Below, piece by piece: positions 1-6,525 of a DNA stretch of 43,918 bases. Made by a program: the position numbers and the translations under genes. Source of the stretch: Oscillospiraceae bacterium. GTDB lineage: Bacteria; Bacillota; Clostridia; Oscillospirales; Ruminococcaceae. The notes beneath the pieces are model-generated. The model worked only from the letters and a program-made list of their open reading frames with translations, had not been told where the DNA came from and searched no databases. The stretch's first letter is position 1. Every line of letters begins with the position of its first letter. Where the stretch lies: contig JAFRUS010000073.1 in assembly GCA_017438745.1 (NCBI GenBank), positions 1 through 43,918 on the forward strand, given 5' to 3'.

Positions 1-150
1 GAGATCTACACCCATCTTTCCGATGACCAGAAGCAGTCCGCTGCGGAAAGTATTCCGATAGCAAAGATGAAACGCCGTCCGAAGAAAAAAGACGATACAA
101 AGAAGGATAACGAGGACGGCATTAAAGATGATCAGAATAATGATGACTGA
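1..150 (+). CDS. Tyrosine recombinase/integrase, C-terminal end (partial)
   Basis: Only the last 49 codons are in the window, in frame from base 1 to the TGA at 148-150. The first residues read E-I-Y-T-H-L-S-D-D-Q-K, which matches the end of the catalytic domain of phage-type integrases, where the tyrosine of the Y-T-H motif (codon 3 here) is the nucleophile that attacks DNA. After it comes a lysine- and aspartate-rich tail of about 25 residues. An integrase ending here suggests that a mobile element lies to the left. The call rests on a short segment, so family membership is likely but not certain. Confidence 0.65.
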   Translation, partial: EIYTHLSDDQKQSAAESIPIAKMKRRPKKKDDTKKDNEDGIKDDQNNDD

Positions 151-156
151 TCCGTT

Positions 157-182
157 TTCTGTTACTGCGAAAAGTGGCAGAA
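157..182 (+). other. Hairpin after the recombinase gene
   Basis: Ten base pairs (two G-U) with a 6-nt loop, 7 bases after the recombinase stop. There is no clear T-run after it, so it is either a weak terminator or a 3' stabilising hairpin. The rest of 183-320 is AT-rich with no gene or other structure seen. Confidence 0.4.
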
Positions 183-323
183 TATTGCTAAATGGAAAAA
201 TATTTAAAGAGTTTTGATATCTGATATGCAAAAATCAATAGCAAACATGCATAAGATTTCGACATTATTATTATAAGAATTGTAAAACTTGCTTTAAATA
301 GCAAAATAAAAATGTGAAAACCC

Positions 324-352
324 TCGACAAAAACGAAAAGATTGGCTATAAT
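324..352 (+). promoter_or_regulatory. Promoter of the LUD-domain gene
   Basis: TCGACA, 17 bases, then TATAAT: one mismatch to the sigma-A consensus with ideal spacing. The start codon is about 145 bases downstream, so the transcript would have an AT-rich leader. Confidence 0.6.
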
Positions 353-497
353 TAAATTATTAATATTGCACTGCACATGAGCATATTCTATGTGATAAAG
401 TGCATTATGGCTGATAGTAAACGACAGTTTTGTTGTTTAATATATTTCAAATGTAATATTAAATGATGCCATGGGCGTTATGGAGGGAGTTTTAAAA

Positions 498-1166
498 ATG
501 AATGAGAACATGAAGAGCGTTATACTCAACCGCATTAACAGAACAGCGGAAGCTCTTAAGAGAAACAATATGGAATTTCACTATGCCGAGTCAAAGGTGG
601 AAGTACTTACTATAATCAGTAACCTTCTGAAAAACGGTGACGTTGTTGCTACAGGCGGATCAGTAACACTTGAAGAATGCGGCGTTATCGACCATCTCAG
701 AACAGACAAGTACAAATATCTTGACAAGGCTGCAATAGACCACGACAAAATCGACCAGCTCTACCGCGCTTCATTTACTGCTGACGCATATATTACAAGT
801 GCAAATGCAGTTACTGAAAACGGTGAACTTTTCAACGTTGACGGAAGAGGTAACCGTGTTGCTGCTATCTGCTACGGTCCTAAGTCAGTAATCGTTGTTG
901 TTGGTTACAACAAGATCGTAAACAATCTTGATGAAGCTGTAAACAGAGTAAAATCAACAGCTGCACCTGCAAATACACAGCGTCTTACATGTGCTACATA
1001 CTGCTACGAAAGAGGATGCTGCCAGGCTCCTACAAACGGTATAAACAATATCACTGAAGGATGTTCATCAGATGCAAGAATCTGCTGTGATTACCTCATT
1101 ACAGGTCACCAGAGAGAAAAGGACAGAATCAAGGTTATTATCGTTGGTGAAAAGTTAGGTTATTAA
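498..1166 (+). CDS. LUD-domain (LutC/DUF162-like) protein
   Basis: The product is 222 residues. It has the signature of the LUD domain found in lactate utilisation subunits: an N-terminal helix, then residues reading V-V-A-T-G-G-S-V-T-L-E-E-C-G, a central S-A-N-A-V-T-E-N-G segment, and G-P-K-S-V-I-V-V-V-G-Y-N-K near residue 140. The C-terminus is cysteine-rich (paired cysteines in C-A-T-Y-C, G-C-C and I-C-C), as in stand-alone LUD proteins of anaerobic Firmicutes, and may bind a metal or cluster. The start at 498 is chosen over an in-frame ATG at 471 because GGAGGGAG lies 8 bases before it. No lutA or lutB partner is nearby, so a role in lactate oxidation is not supported here. The exact function is unknown. 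Confidence 0.8.
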   Translation: MNENMKSVILNRINRTAEALKRNNMEFHYAESKVEVLTIISNLLKNGDVVATGGSVTLEECGVIDHLRTDKYKYLDKAAIDHDKIDQLYRASFTADAYITSANAVTENGELFNVDGRGNRVAAICYGPKSVIVVVGYNKIVNNLDEAVNRVKSTAAPANTQRLTCATYCYERGCCQAPTNGINNITEGCSSDARICCDYLITGHQREKDRIKVIIVGEKLGY

Positions 1167-1225
1167 TATCTTAGCAACCACTGCGATACAGGGTGTTTGC
1201 ACTCTGAACTGATAGAAAAATTAAA

Positions 1226-1267
1226 TAGTGAACGTCAGAACTGTTCCGGCGTTCACTATAATTTTTT
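1226..1267 (+). terminator. Intrinsic terminator between LUD and lysozyme genes
   Basis: A perfect 9-bp stem (TAGTGAACG with CGTTCACTA) is followed by a T-run. It lies only about 26 bases before the next start codon, so it could also act as a leader attenuator. Confidence 0.75.
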
Positions 1268-1293
1268 ATGAAAATTAGATTCGGGAGAAGTTT

Positions 1294-2253
1294 ATGACTA
1301 TGAGAAAAAAGTTTACTGCATTCATGACGGTTATCGCATGTGCTGCAGGAATGATTGGAAGTACATGCAGTCTGCCGGTGGCTGATGCCGCAACATCTAC
1401 GGTTTACGGCGACCTGAATGGTGACGGGCTTGTAAATGTACTTGACCAGATACATCTGAAACAGAATGTTATAGGTACGAAGGAAGGCTTTCCGGTAACG
1501 AACTGGAAAGCTGCCGCTAAAGTTCCCGGCGGTGATGTCGCTGCTGCAGAAGTGATCGGCAGGATGAATGACTGGCTGCTCACTTTCGGCCAGCATGAAG
1601 ATCTTTCAGTGCCTTTGAAGGTACAGAACGGCATTGACGTTTCAAAATGGCAGGGAGACGTTGACTGGGAAAAGGTAAAGAATGCAGGCGTTGAGTTTGT
1701 AATGATAAAAGCGGGAGAGGGAACGGAAGTCGAACCGAAGTTCCTTCAGAACATTACAGGTGCCAAGAACGCTGGTATTCAGTGCGGTATCTACTGGTTT
1801 TCATCTGCAAGAGACGTTGAGTCAGTCGCTGCTGAGGTGGAAGCGTGCATTAAGACGATAGAACCGTATCAGCTGGAATTCCCGGTTGTGTACGACTTTG
1901 AGTACCGCTGTTTCTACGATCTCGAAAACGATCCTATGGCAAAGGACAGAAAACTCTGCACAGATATAATTTATGCGTTCCTTGACGGCATGAGAAATGC
2001 AGGTTACTACTCAATGCTCTATTCGAACAAGAATTTCCCGACGCTTTATCTTGAAAAGAAGCGCCTGACAGATGAATTCGATTTCTGGTACGCAAACTAT
2101 TCAAAGTCACTTGAAGAGCCTGACGAAGTCTGCGGCATATGGCAGCGTTCATGTACCGGCAGGATAGACGGCATAGGATATGACGTGGATCTCGACGTGT
2201 CCTATGTTGATTATAAGACCATAATGGAGACCTATCACCTTAATGGATACTGA
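1294..2253 (+). CDS. Secreted GH25 lysozyme with N-terminal dockerin-like module
   Basis: The product is 319 residues. Residues 1-32 are a signal peptide (basic start, hydrophobic core, A-D-A-A end). Residues 38-97 form a dockerin-like module: the first calcium loop is good (G-D-L-N-G-D-G-L-V-N-V-L-D), but the second half is degenerate (G-G-D-V-A-A-A-E-V) and lacks the usual Asp/Asn ligands. Residues 112-319 are a glycoside hydrolase family 25 domain, starting G-I-D-V-S-K-W-Q-G (Asp115) and carrying the Y-D-F-E motif at 200-203 with the expected acidic pair Asp201/Glu203. The family cleaves the beta-1,4 bonds of peptidoglycan between MurNAc and GlcNAc. The start has GGGAGAAG 3-10 bases upstream; an ATG at 1300 is a weaker alternative. 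A lysozyme carrying a dockerin could be placed on the cell surface complex for wall remodelling or attack on other bacteria. Confidence 0.85.
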   Translation: MTMRKKFTAFMTVIACAAGMIGSTCSLPVADAATSTVYGDLNGDGLVNVLDQIHLKQNVIGTKEGFPVTNWKAAAKVPGGDVAAAEVIGRMNDWLLTFGQHEDLSVPLKVQNGIDVSKWQGDVDWEKVKNAGVEFVMIKAGEGTEVEPKFLQNITGAKNAGIQCGIYWFSSARDVESVAAEVEACIKTIEPYQLEFPVVYDFEYRCFYDLENDPMAKDRKLCTDIIYAFLDGMRNAGYYSMLYSNKNFPTLYLEKKRLTDEFDFWYANYSKSLEEPDEVCGIWQRSCTGRIDGIGYDVDLDVSYVDYKTIMETYHLNGY

Positions 2254-2260
2254 TAATACA

Positions 2261-2341
2261 GAGAAAGTCAGATGTAAATTGTAGTGAACAGATAAAAGAT
2301 TTATATCGTTTACTGTAATTCATTTGACTTTCTCTTTTTTT
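2261..2341 (+). terminator. Long hairpin terminator after the lysozyme gene
   Basis: The arms GAGAAAGTCA-GATG and CATT-TGACTTTCTC pair over 14 positions with one G-U, enclosing further imperfect pairing, and are followed by seven T residues at 2335-2341. The 3' arm overlaps the -35 box of the next promoter. Confidence 0.7.
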
Positions 2342-2352
2342 ATGTGTATAAT
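2324..2352 (+). promoter_or_regulatory. Promoter of the dockerin/binding-protein gene
   Basis: TTGACT, 17 bases, TATAAT. The -35 lies in the terminator stem of the preceding gene. The leader to the start codon would be about 135 bases and contains a 6-bp hairpin at 2419-2443 (GAGGCG with CGCCTC). Confidence 0.55.
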
Positions 2353-2390
2353 GGTTTTATTATTGGTGTGTATAATGGTTTTATTATTGG
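2343..2390 (+). repeat. Perfect 24-bp tandem duplication containing the -10 box
   Basis: Bases 2343-2366 and 2367-2390 are identical. Each copy contains TATAATGG, so the -10 element is present twice (2347 and 2371), but only the first has a -35 at 17 bases. Confidence 0.9.
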
Positions 2391-2494
2391 AAGGACTGAT
2401 CAATAAATGCAGGGGTGTGAGGCGAAGCAACGTTTTCCGCCTCTCGCAAATCAGTGTTTCCATCATTATATGATATAAAGGAGTTATAAGAAGA

Positions 2495-5026
2495 ATGAGA
2501 AAAAGAGTTAGGATAGCTGCATTTTTGCTTGCAGCGACAGTATGTGCAGCGGGTTCAGTATTTAATGGTTCAGAAGTGCAGGCGAGAGTTCCTGATGACA
2601 CTATCGTTATGCACAGTCTTAATGCATCAGGCAGACCGGGAGATTACAACTACAATGAGATGGTAGATGTTTTTGATGTTATAAGATTTAAAAAGGATAT
2701 TCTGAATCAGACCGAACATGAACACTTATACCGCAATGATGATATTGACCAGAACGGAAAAATCGACGAAGAGGATCTGAATCTGGTCAAGAGACATGTT
2801 CTGATGAATAAAAGGCTCTGGGGTTATTATGACCTGCCTCCGATCGTCTCAATGCCGTATGCGGTTTCACTTGAATCAGCATTAAATACAGAATTATTCT
2901 ATCTTGATAAGTATGAAGGAAGGGTTCTGGCTGATATACACAGCATGTCTTCGTTAATATCAAAGAGTAACAGGCTTGAAGAAGATACGGAGTCTATCTT
3001 TAAGAGATTTATTGCCTATACCGGTGACAATGTTATGTTTTCAGCTTCGCTTTCTGATGAACAGAAGAATGCGGCCGAATCAGCCGGAGTTAGTCTGAAA
3101 AGTGTTCCTGTTGCAAAGGAAGGATTAGTTTTTTACGTAAATAAAAACAATCCGGTAAATTCACTTTCAAGCCAGCAGTTAAAGGATATTTATTCCGGAA
3201 AGATTACAAACTGGTCAGAAGTTGGGGGACATGACGAGAGAATAGTTCCTTTCCAGACTGAAACTGAATACGGAAGTCAGTATTACATGGAAAAATTCAT
3301 GAATGGTACAGAACTTACGGATCCTCCGACGATACTCGGAAACAAAGAGCAGGCAAACGGTACAGCAAATTATGATAATTCATCAGGAGCGATAGGATAT
3401 TCAGTGTATTCTACTGCAGGACAGCTTTTTAAGGACTCTGATTCCGTGAAAATAATTGCTGTTGACGATGTTGTTCCTTCTGTAGGGTCAATTTCAGACG
3501 ATTTATATCCTCTGACAAGTGAACTGGATGTTGTATACAGACAAAGCGCCGGGGAAAAGGTAATGAATTTTATAAAATTCATTACCTCAGATGAAGGTCA
3601 GGAATATGTTCTCTCAGGCGGGTTTATCCCTGTGAAAAATCCTGAATTACCGGATAATATGCAGAAGCTTTATTCTTCAAAAGGTACAGGAAAGCCGAAA
3701 CCAGAGAATTCATCACCTTCTCTTTACTATTCTTACTATAGTGACCGTTACATAAGTAAAAGCAGCGAAAGTACAGGATACAGTATCGGATTCTTAAAAG
3801 ATAAAGGATTTCAGGATACTGTAAATAAAGAAATAGGCTCAGCACTAAGTATGATAAATAATAACTATACTGTTGATGTTAAGATAATTAACGGATATAT
3901 GAGTGTGGTGATATACACAGAATCCGATTCTACCGGAAACGGACCAGTGTATTATACAGATGAAATAGTAACTCTGAATTATGATCTGACAGGCAAAAAG
4001 AAAATAGATAAGTTTTCTGACCTGTTCTACAAGGACAGCGATTTTATGCCGTTTGTAAACAGGGTTACAGGAGAGAGTATCTCCCTTGCCGCTCCTACAC
4101 TGTGGACGGATTATTACGGTGTTACAGGAGATGTTTCGAAGTTTACCGTTTCAAGTGCTGGAATTGACACTGGCAATCCGTATATTTACGGTAATGTGCT
4201 GGTCCCGTTCAGCAAAAGTATAAAAGAGTATTATGAAACCTGTGTTGTATCGGAATACTATGATGTAACCACGCTTCTGGATGACAGATATTCAGCTTAT
4301 GAGACAGATAATTCTGAATGGTATTACGAGACACCGGCATATCCGGAGAAAGAACTGCCTGTTATTAATTCTGCTTTTCATACTGATGATGAGATCAGTG
4401 CCATGAGAAAAGCCTGTGATCGTGCCAATGAGATCCTGGAAGAGATGAAGAAGAACAAAAAAGACGGTCCTTATTCCTATCTCAGCGGACATTTAAACTG
4501 GTTCGTTCACCCAAGGACGTCTGATGATCATTATGCAGGCATTAATGCTCTGTTTTTTAATTACACTTATTTTGACAGGAACACAGGCGAACGTCTTCGC
4601 GTATCAGATATTTTCGGTGATCAGTTTAAACAGTATGATGACAGTATTGTAATTAACATTGGCTGGTCCGATTCTTTCGATAAAATCGATGAAGTCACAC
4701 TCGGAAACGGTGCTACTATAAATATCGATAAAGACACACTTAATCCGGATTATATATTACCGATAAACAAAAAAGTGAAAATGTATGATCTTGATGCTCT
4801 GCTGAAAGGCGAAGCCCATGGAGAGAAAAATACACTCAACGGCTATCCGGATTCGTACGTTATCGACTATGGTCCGGAAGAAGATCTGTGGCCGATTGAG
4901 GGCGACTGGCATATTACTGCAAAGAGAAAATGTTATTCTCACGGTAAAGTATGGTTTGACTGTTATGACACAGATGACGGCGACCACTACGGCTGGATAG
5001 ATTCCGGTTATATCGATTTTTATTAA
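2495..5026 (+). CDS. Secreted dockerin protein with PstS-like binding domain
   Basis: The product is 843 residues. A signal peptide covers about residues 1-30. Residues 49-112 are a type I dockerin with two calcium loops (G-D-Y-N-Y-N-E-M-V-D and D-I-D-Q-N-G-K-I-D). Residues about 115-385 resemble the phosphate-binding PstS/PBP-like domain, including the typical L-K-D-I-Y-S-G-K-I-T-N-W-S-E-V-G-G stretch and a closing F-I-T-S-D-E-G-Q-E segment. Residues about 425-615 look like a DUF3298/RsiV-type extracellular domain (inferred). The last 40 residues resemble an SH3-like fold. The RBS AAAGGAG lies 11 bases before the ATG. No ABC transporter genes are nearby, so it is probably not a transport subunit. 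A role in ligand capture or substrate sensing on the surface complex is inference only. Confidence 0.75.
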   Translation: MRKRVRIAAFLLAATVCAAGSVFNGSEVQARVPDDTIVMHSLNASGRPGDYNYNEMVDVFDVIRFKKDILNQTEHEHLYRNDDIDQNGKIDEEDLNLVKRHVLMNKRLWGYYDLPPIVSMPYAVSLESALNTELFYLDKYEGRVLADIHSMSSLISKSNRLEEDTESIFKRFIAYTGDNVMFSASLSDEQKNAAESAGVSLKSVPVAKEGLVFYVNKNNPVNSLSSQQLKDIYSGKITNWSEVGGHDERIVPFQTETEYGSQYYMEKFMNGTELTDPPTILGNKEQANGTANYDNSSGAIGYSVYSTAGQLFKDSDSVKIIAVDDVVPSVGSISDDLYPLTSELDVVYRQSAGEKVMNFIKFITSDEGQEYVLSGGFIPVKNPELPDNMQKLYSSKGTGKPKPENSSPSLYYSYYSDRYISKSSESTGYSIGFLKDKGFQDTVNKEIGSALSMINNNYTVDVKIINGYMSVVIYTESDSTGNGPVYYTDEIVTLNYDLTGKKKIDKFSDLFYKDSDFMPFVNRVTGESISLAAPTLWTDYYGVTGDVSKFTVSSAGIDTGNPYIYGNVLVPFSKSIKEYYETCVVSEYYDVTTLLDDRYSAYETDNSEWYYETPAYPEKELPVINSAFHTDDEISAMRKACDRANEILEEMKKNKKDGPYSYLSGHLNWFVHPRTSDDHYAGINALFFNYTYFDRNTGERLRVSDIFGDQFKQYDDSIVINIGWSDSFDKIDEVTLGNGATINIDKDTLNPDYILPINKKVKMYDLDALLKGEAHGEKNTLNGYPDSYVIDYGPEEDLWPIEGDWHITAKRKCYSHGKVWFDCYDTDDGDHYGWIDSGYIDFY

Positions 5027-5043
5027 TAAAACACTATAATCGC

Positions 5044-5085
5044 AAAAAGCTCCGGTTTTTCCTTAGCGGAAAGCCGGAGCTTTTT
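5044..5085. terminator. Bidirectional terminator between convergent genes
   Basis: AAAAAGCTCCGG and CCGGAGCTTTTT form a perfect 12-bp stem around an 18-nt loop, giving a T-run on both strands. It serves the dockerin/PBP gene (plus) and the sulfhydrylase gene (minus). Confidence 0.9.
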
Positions 5086-5115
5086 GAGTTATCTTAACGA
5101 TTAATTATTCGCTGA

Positions 5116-6393
5116 TCAGCCGTTTCTTACAGCGTCAAATGCCTGCCTGATATCAGCGAGGATATCTTCAACGTTTTCGATACCAACTGAGAATCTGATC
5201 ATACCAGGATCTATACCTGCAGCAACGAGCTGTTCTTCAGTGAGCTGTCTGTGTGTAGCACTTGCAGGGTTGAGTACGCATGTTCTGATATCAGCAACAT
5301 GTACTTCGTTTGAAGCGAGCTTAAGAGCATCCATGAACTTAACAGCGTTCTTTCTGCCGCCCTTGATTGTGAAGCTGATTACGCCGCAGCATCCCTTAGG
5401 GAGATACTTCTCTGCTCTGTCATGATGAGGATCACTTTTGAGTCCTGCGTATTTGATCTTTTCAACGAGATCGCATGATTCAAGATATTCTGCTACCTTT
5501 ATTCCGTTTTCACAGTAGCGTTCCATTCTTACTGCGAGTGTTTCAAGGCCGAGGTTGAGGAGGAATGAGCTGTTTGCAGCAGGGTAGCATCCGAAGTCTC
5601 TCATGAGCTGGTGTCTTGCCTTGATGATGTATGGTGCGTGAGGATATTTTTCTGTGTAGATAACACCGTGATAGCTTTCGTCAGGTTCAGTGAAATCAGG
5701 GAATCTGCCTGACTTAGCCCAGTCGAACTTACCAGCGTCAACGATAACGCCGCCTACCTGAACTGCGTGACCGTCCATGTACTTTGATGTAGAGTGAACT
5801 ACAACGTCTGCGCCCCATTCGATCGGACGGCAGAGGAAAGGAGTTGCAAATGTGTTGTCCACGATGAGCGGAAGTCCGTTTTCATGAGCGATATTTGCCC
5901 ACTTTTCAATGTCGAGAACTGTAAGTGCTGGGTTTGCGATAGTTTCACCGAAGATGCACTTTGTATTTGGCTTTATAGCGGCTCTGATCTCTTCTTCTGT
6001 AGCATCAACATCGATGAATGTGCATTCGATACCCATCTTCTTGAATGTGAAAGCGAAGAGGTTTACTGTACCGCCGTAGATAGATGAGCTTGAAATGAAG
6101 TGGTCGCCTGCGTTACAGAGGTTAAGAACTGAAAGCATTGAAGCAGCCTGTCCTGAAGATGTACACATTGCAGCCACACCGCCTTCGAGAGCGGCGATCT
6201 TCTTTTCAACAGCATCTGTTGTAGGGTTTTCAAAACGTGAATAGATCATTCCGAGCTGCGGATCGTCGAAAACGTCTGCAACTGCGTCAGTTGAGTTATA
6301 TACATAAGTTGTGCTCTGGTAGATTGGCATTACTCTTGGTTCGCCGTTTTTAGGTGAATAGCCTTCGTGAAGGCACTGGGTCTCGATTTTCAT
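5116..6393 (-). CDS. metY: O-acetylhomoserine aminocarboxypropyltransferase (sulfhydrylase)
   Basis: The product is 425 residues, the usual length for the MetY branch of the Cys/Met-metabolism PLP enzymes. It makes homocysteine from O-acetylhomoserine and sulfide in the cytoplasm. Motifs visible: Y-S-R-F-E-N-P-T at 51-58 (phosphate-binding Tyr/Arg), S-S-G-Q-A-A at 79-84, D-N-T-F-A-T-P with the cofactor-contacting Asp179, and H-S-T-S-K-Y-M-D-G-H with the PLP lysine at 204. The long C-terminal half with R-F-S-V-G-I-E is standard. The start at 6393 is preferred over an upstream extension because GGAGG precedes it by 7 bases; the extension would run through a hairpin. It has its own consensus promoter. 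Distinction from cystathionine gamma-synthase rests on length and overall resemblance. Confidence 0.9.
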   Translation of the reverse strand: MKIETQCLHEGYSPKNGEPRVMPIYQSTTYVYNSTDAVADVFDDPQLGMIYSRFENPTTDAVEKKIAALEGGVAAMCTSSGQAASMLSVLNLCNAGDHFISSSSIYGGTVNLFAFTFKKMGIECTFIDVDATEEEIRAAIKPNTKCIFGETIANPALTVLDIEKWANIAHENGLPLIVDNTFATPFLCRPIEWGADVVVHSTSKYMDGHAVQVGGVIVDAGKFDWAKSGRFPDFTEPDESYHGVIYTEKYPHAPYIIKARHQLMRDFGCYPAANSSFLLNLGLETLAVRMERYCENGIKVAEYLESCDLVEKIKYAGLKSDPHHDRAEKYLPKGCCGVISFTIKGGRKNAVKFMDALKLASNEVHVADIRTCVLNPASATHRQLTEEQLVAAGIDPGMIRFSVGIENVEDILADIRQAFDAVRNG

Positions 6394-6428
6394 TTGTATT
6401 CCTCCGATTTTGTATTTTTCATAGTAAA

Positions 6429-6468
6429 TGCCGACAGTCAGAAGGTTTCCCTTGCTTACCTGTCGGCA
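6429..6468 (-). promoter_or_regulatory. Structured leader hairpin upstream of metY
   Basis: On the minus strand, a 9-bp stem (TGCCGACAG with CTGTCGGCA) encloses an internal loop (GTAAGC opposite CTGA) and an inner stem AAGG-GAAA-CCTT capped by a GNRA tetraloop. It lies between the promoter and the RBS. It does not match the SAM-I riboswitch core. It could be a protein- or ligand-binding leader element. Confidence 0.55.
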
Positions 6469-6496
6469 CAATAAGACCGTTTAGGGTAACATAAAA

Positions 6497-6525
6497 ATTA
6501 TATTACTTTTTTTATAATTTGTCAA
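6497..6525 (-). promoter_or_regulatory. Consensus promoter of metY
   Basis: TTGACA (6525-6520), 17 bases, TATAAT (6502-6497): a perfect sigma-A match. It overlaps the last codons of the upstream cyclase gene. An 8-bp inverted repeat (AAATTATA at 6495-6502, TATAATTT at 6513-6520) covers the -10 and could be an operator. Confidence 0.75.

Noticed and set aside
188..376. 62-residue minus-strand ORF before the LUD gene
   Set aside because: Low-complexity, AT-driven Phe/Ile/Leu composition with no RBS; it overlaps the LUD promoter.
2495..5026. True PstS phosphate transporter component
   Set aside because: No pstC/A/B genes nearby, and it carries a dockerin and extra C-terminal domains, so transport is not supported.
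6429..6468. SAM-I riboswitch in front of metY
   Set aside because: Too short, and lacks the S-box core and four-way junction.
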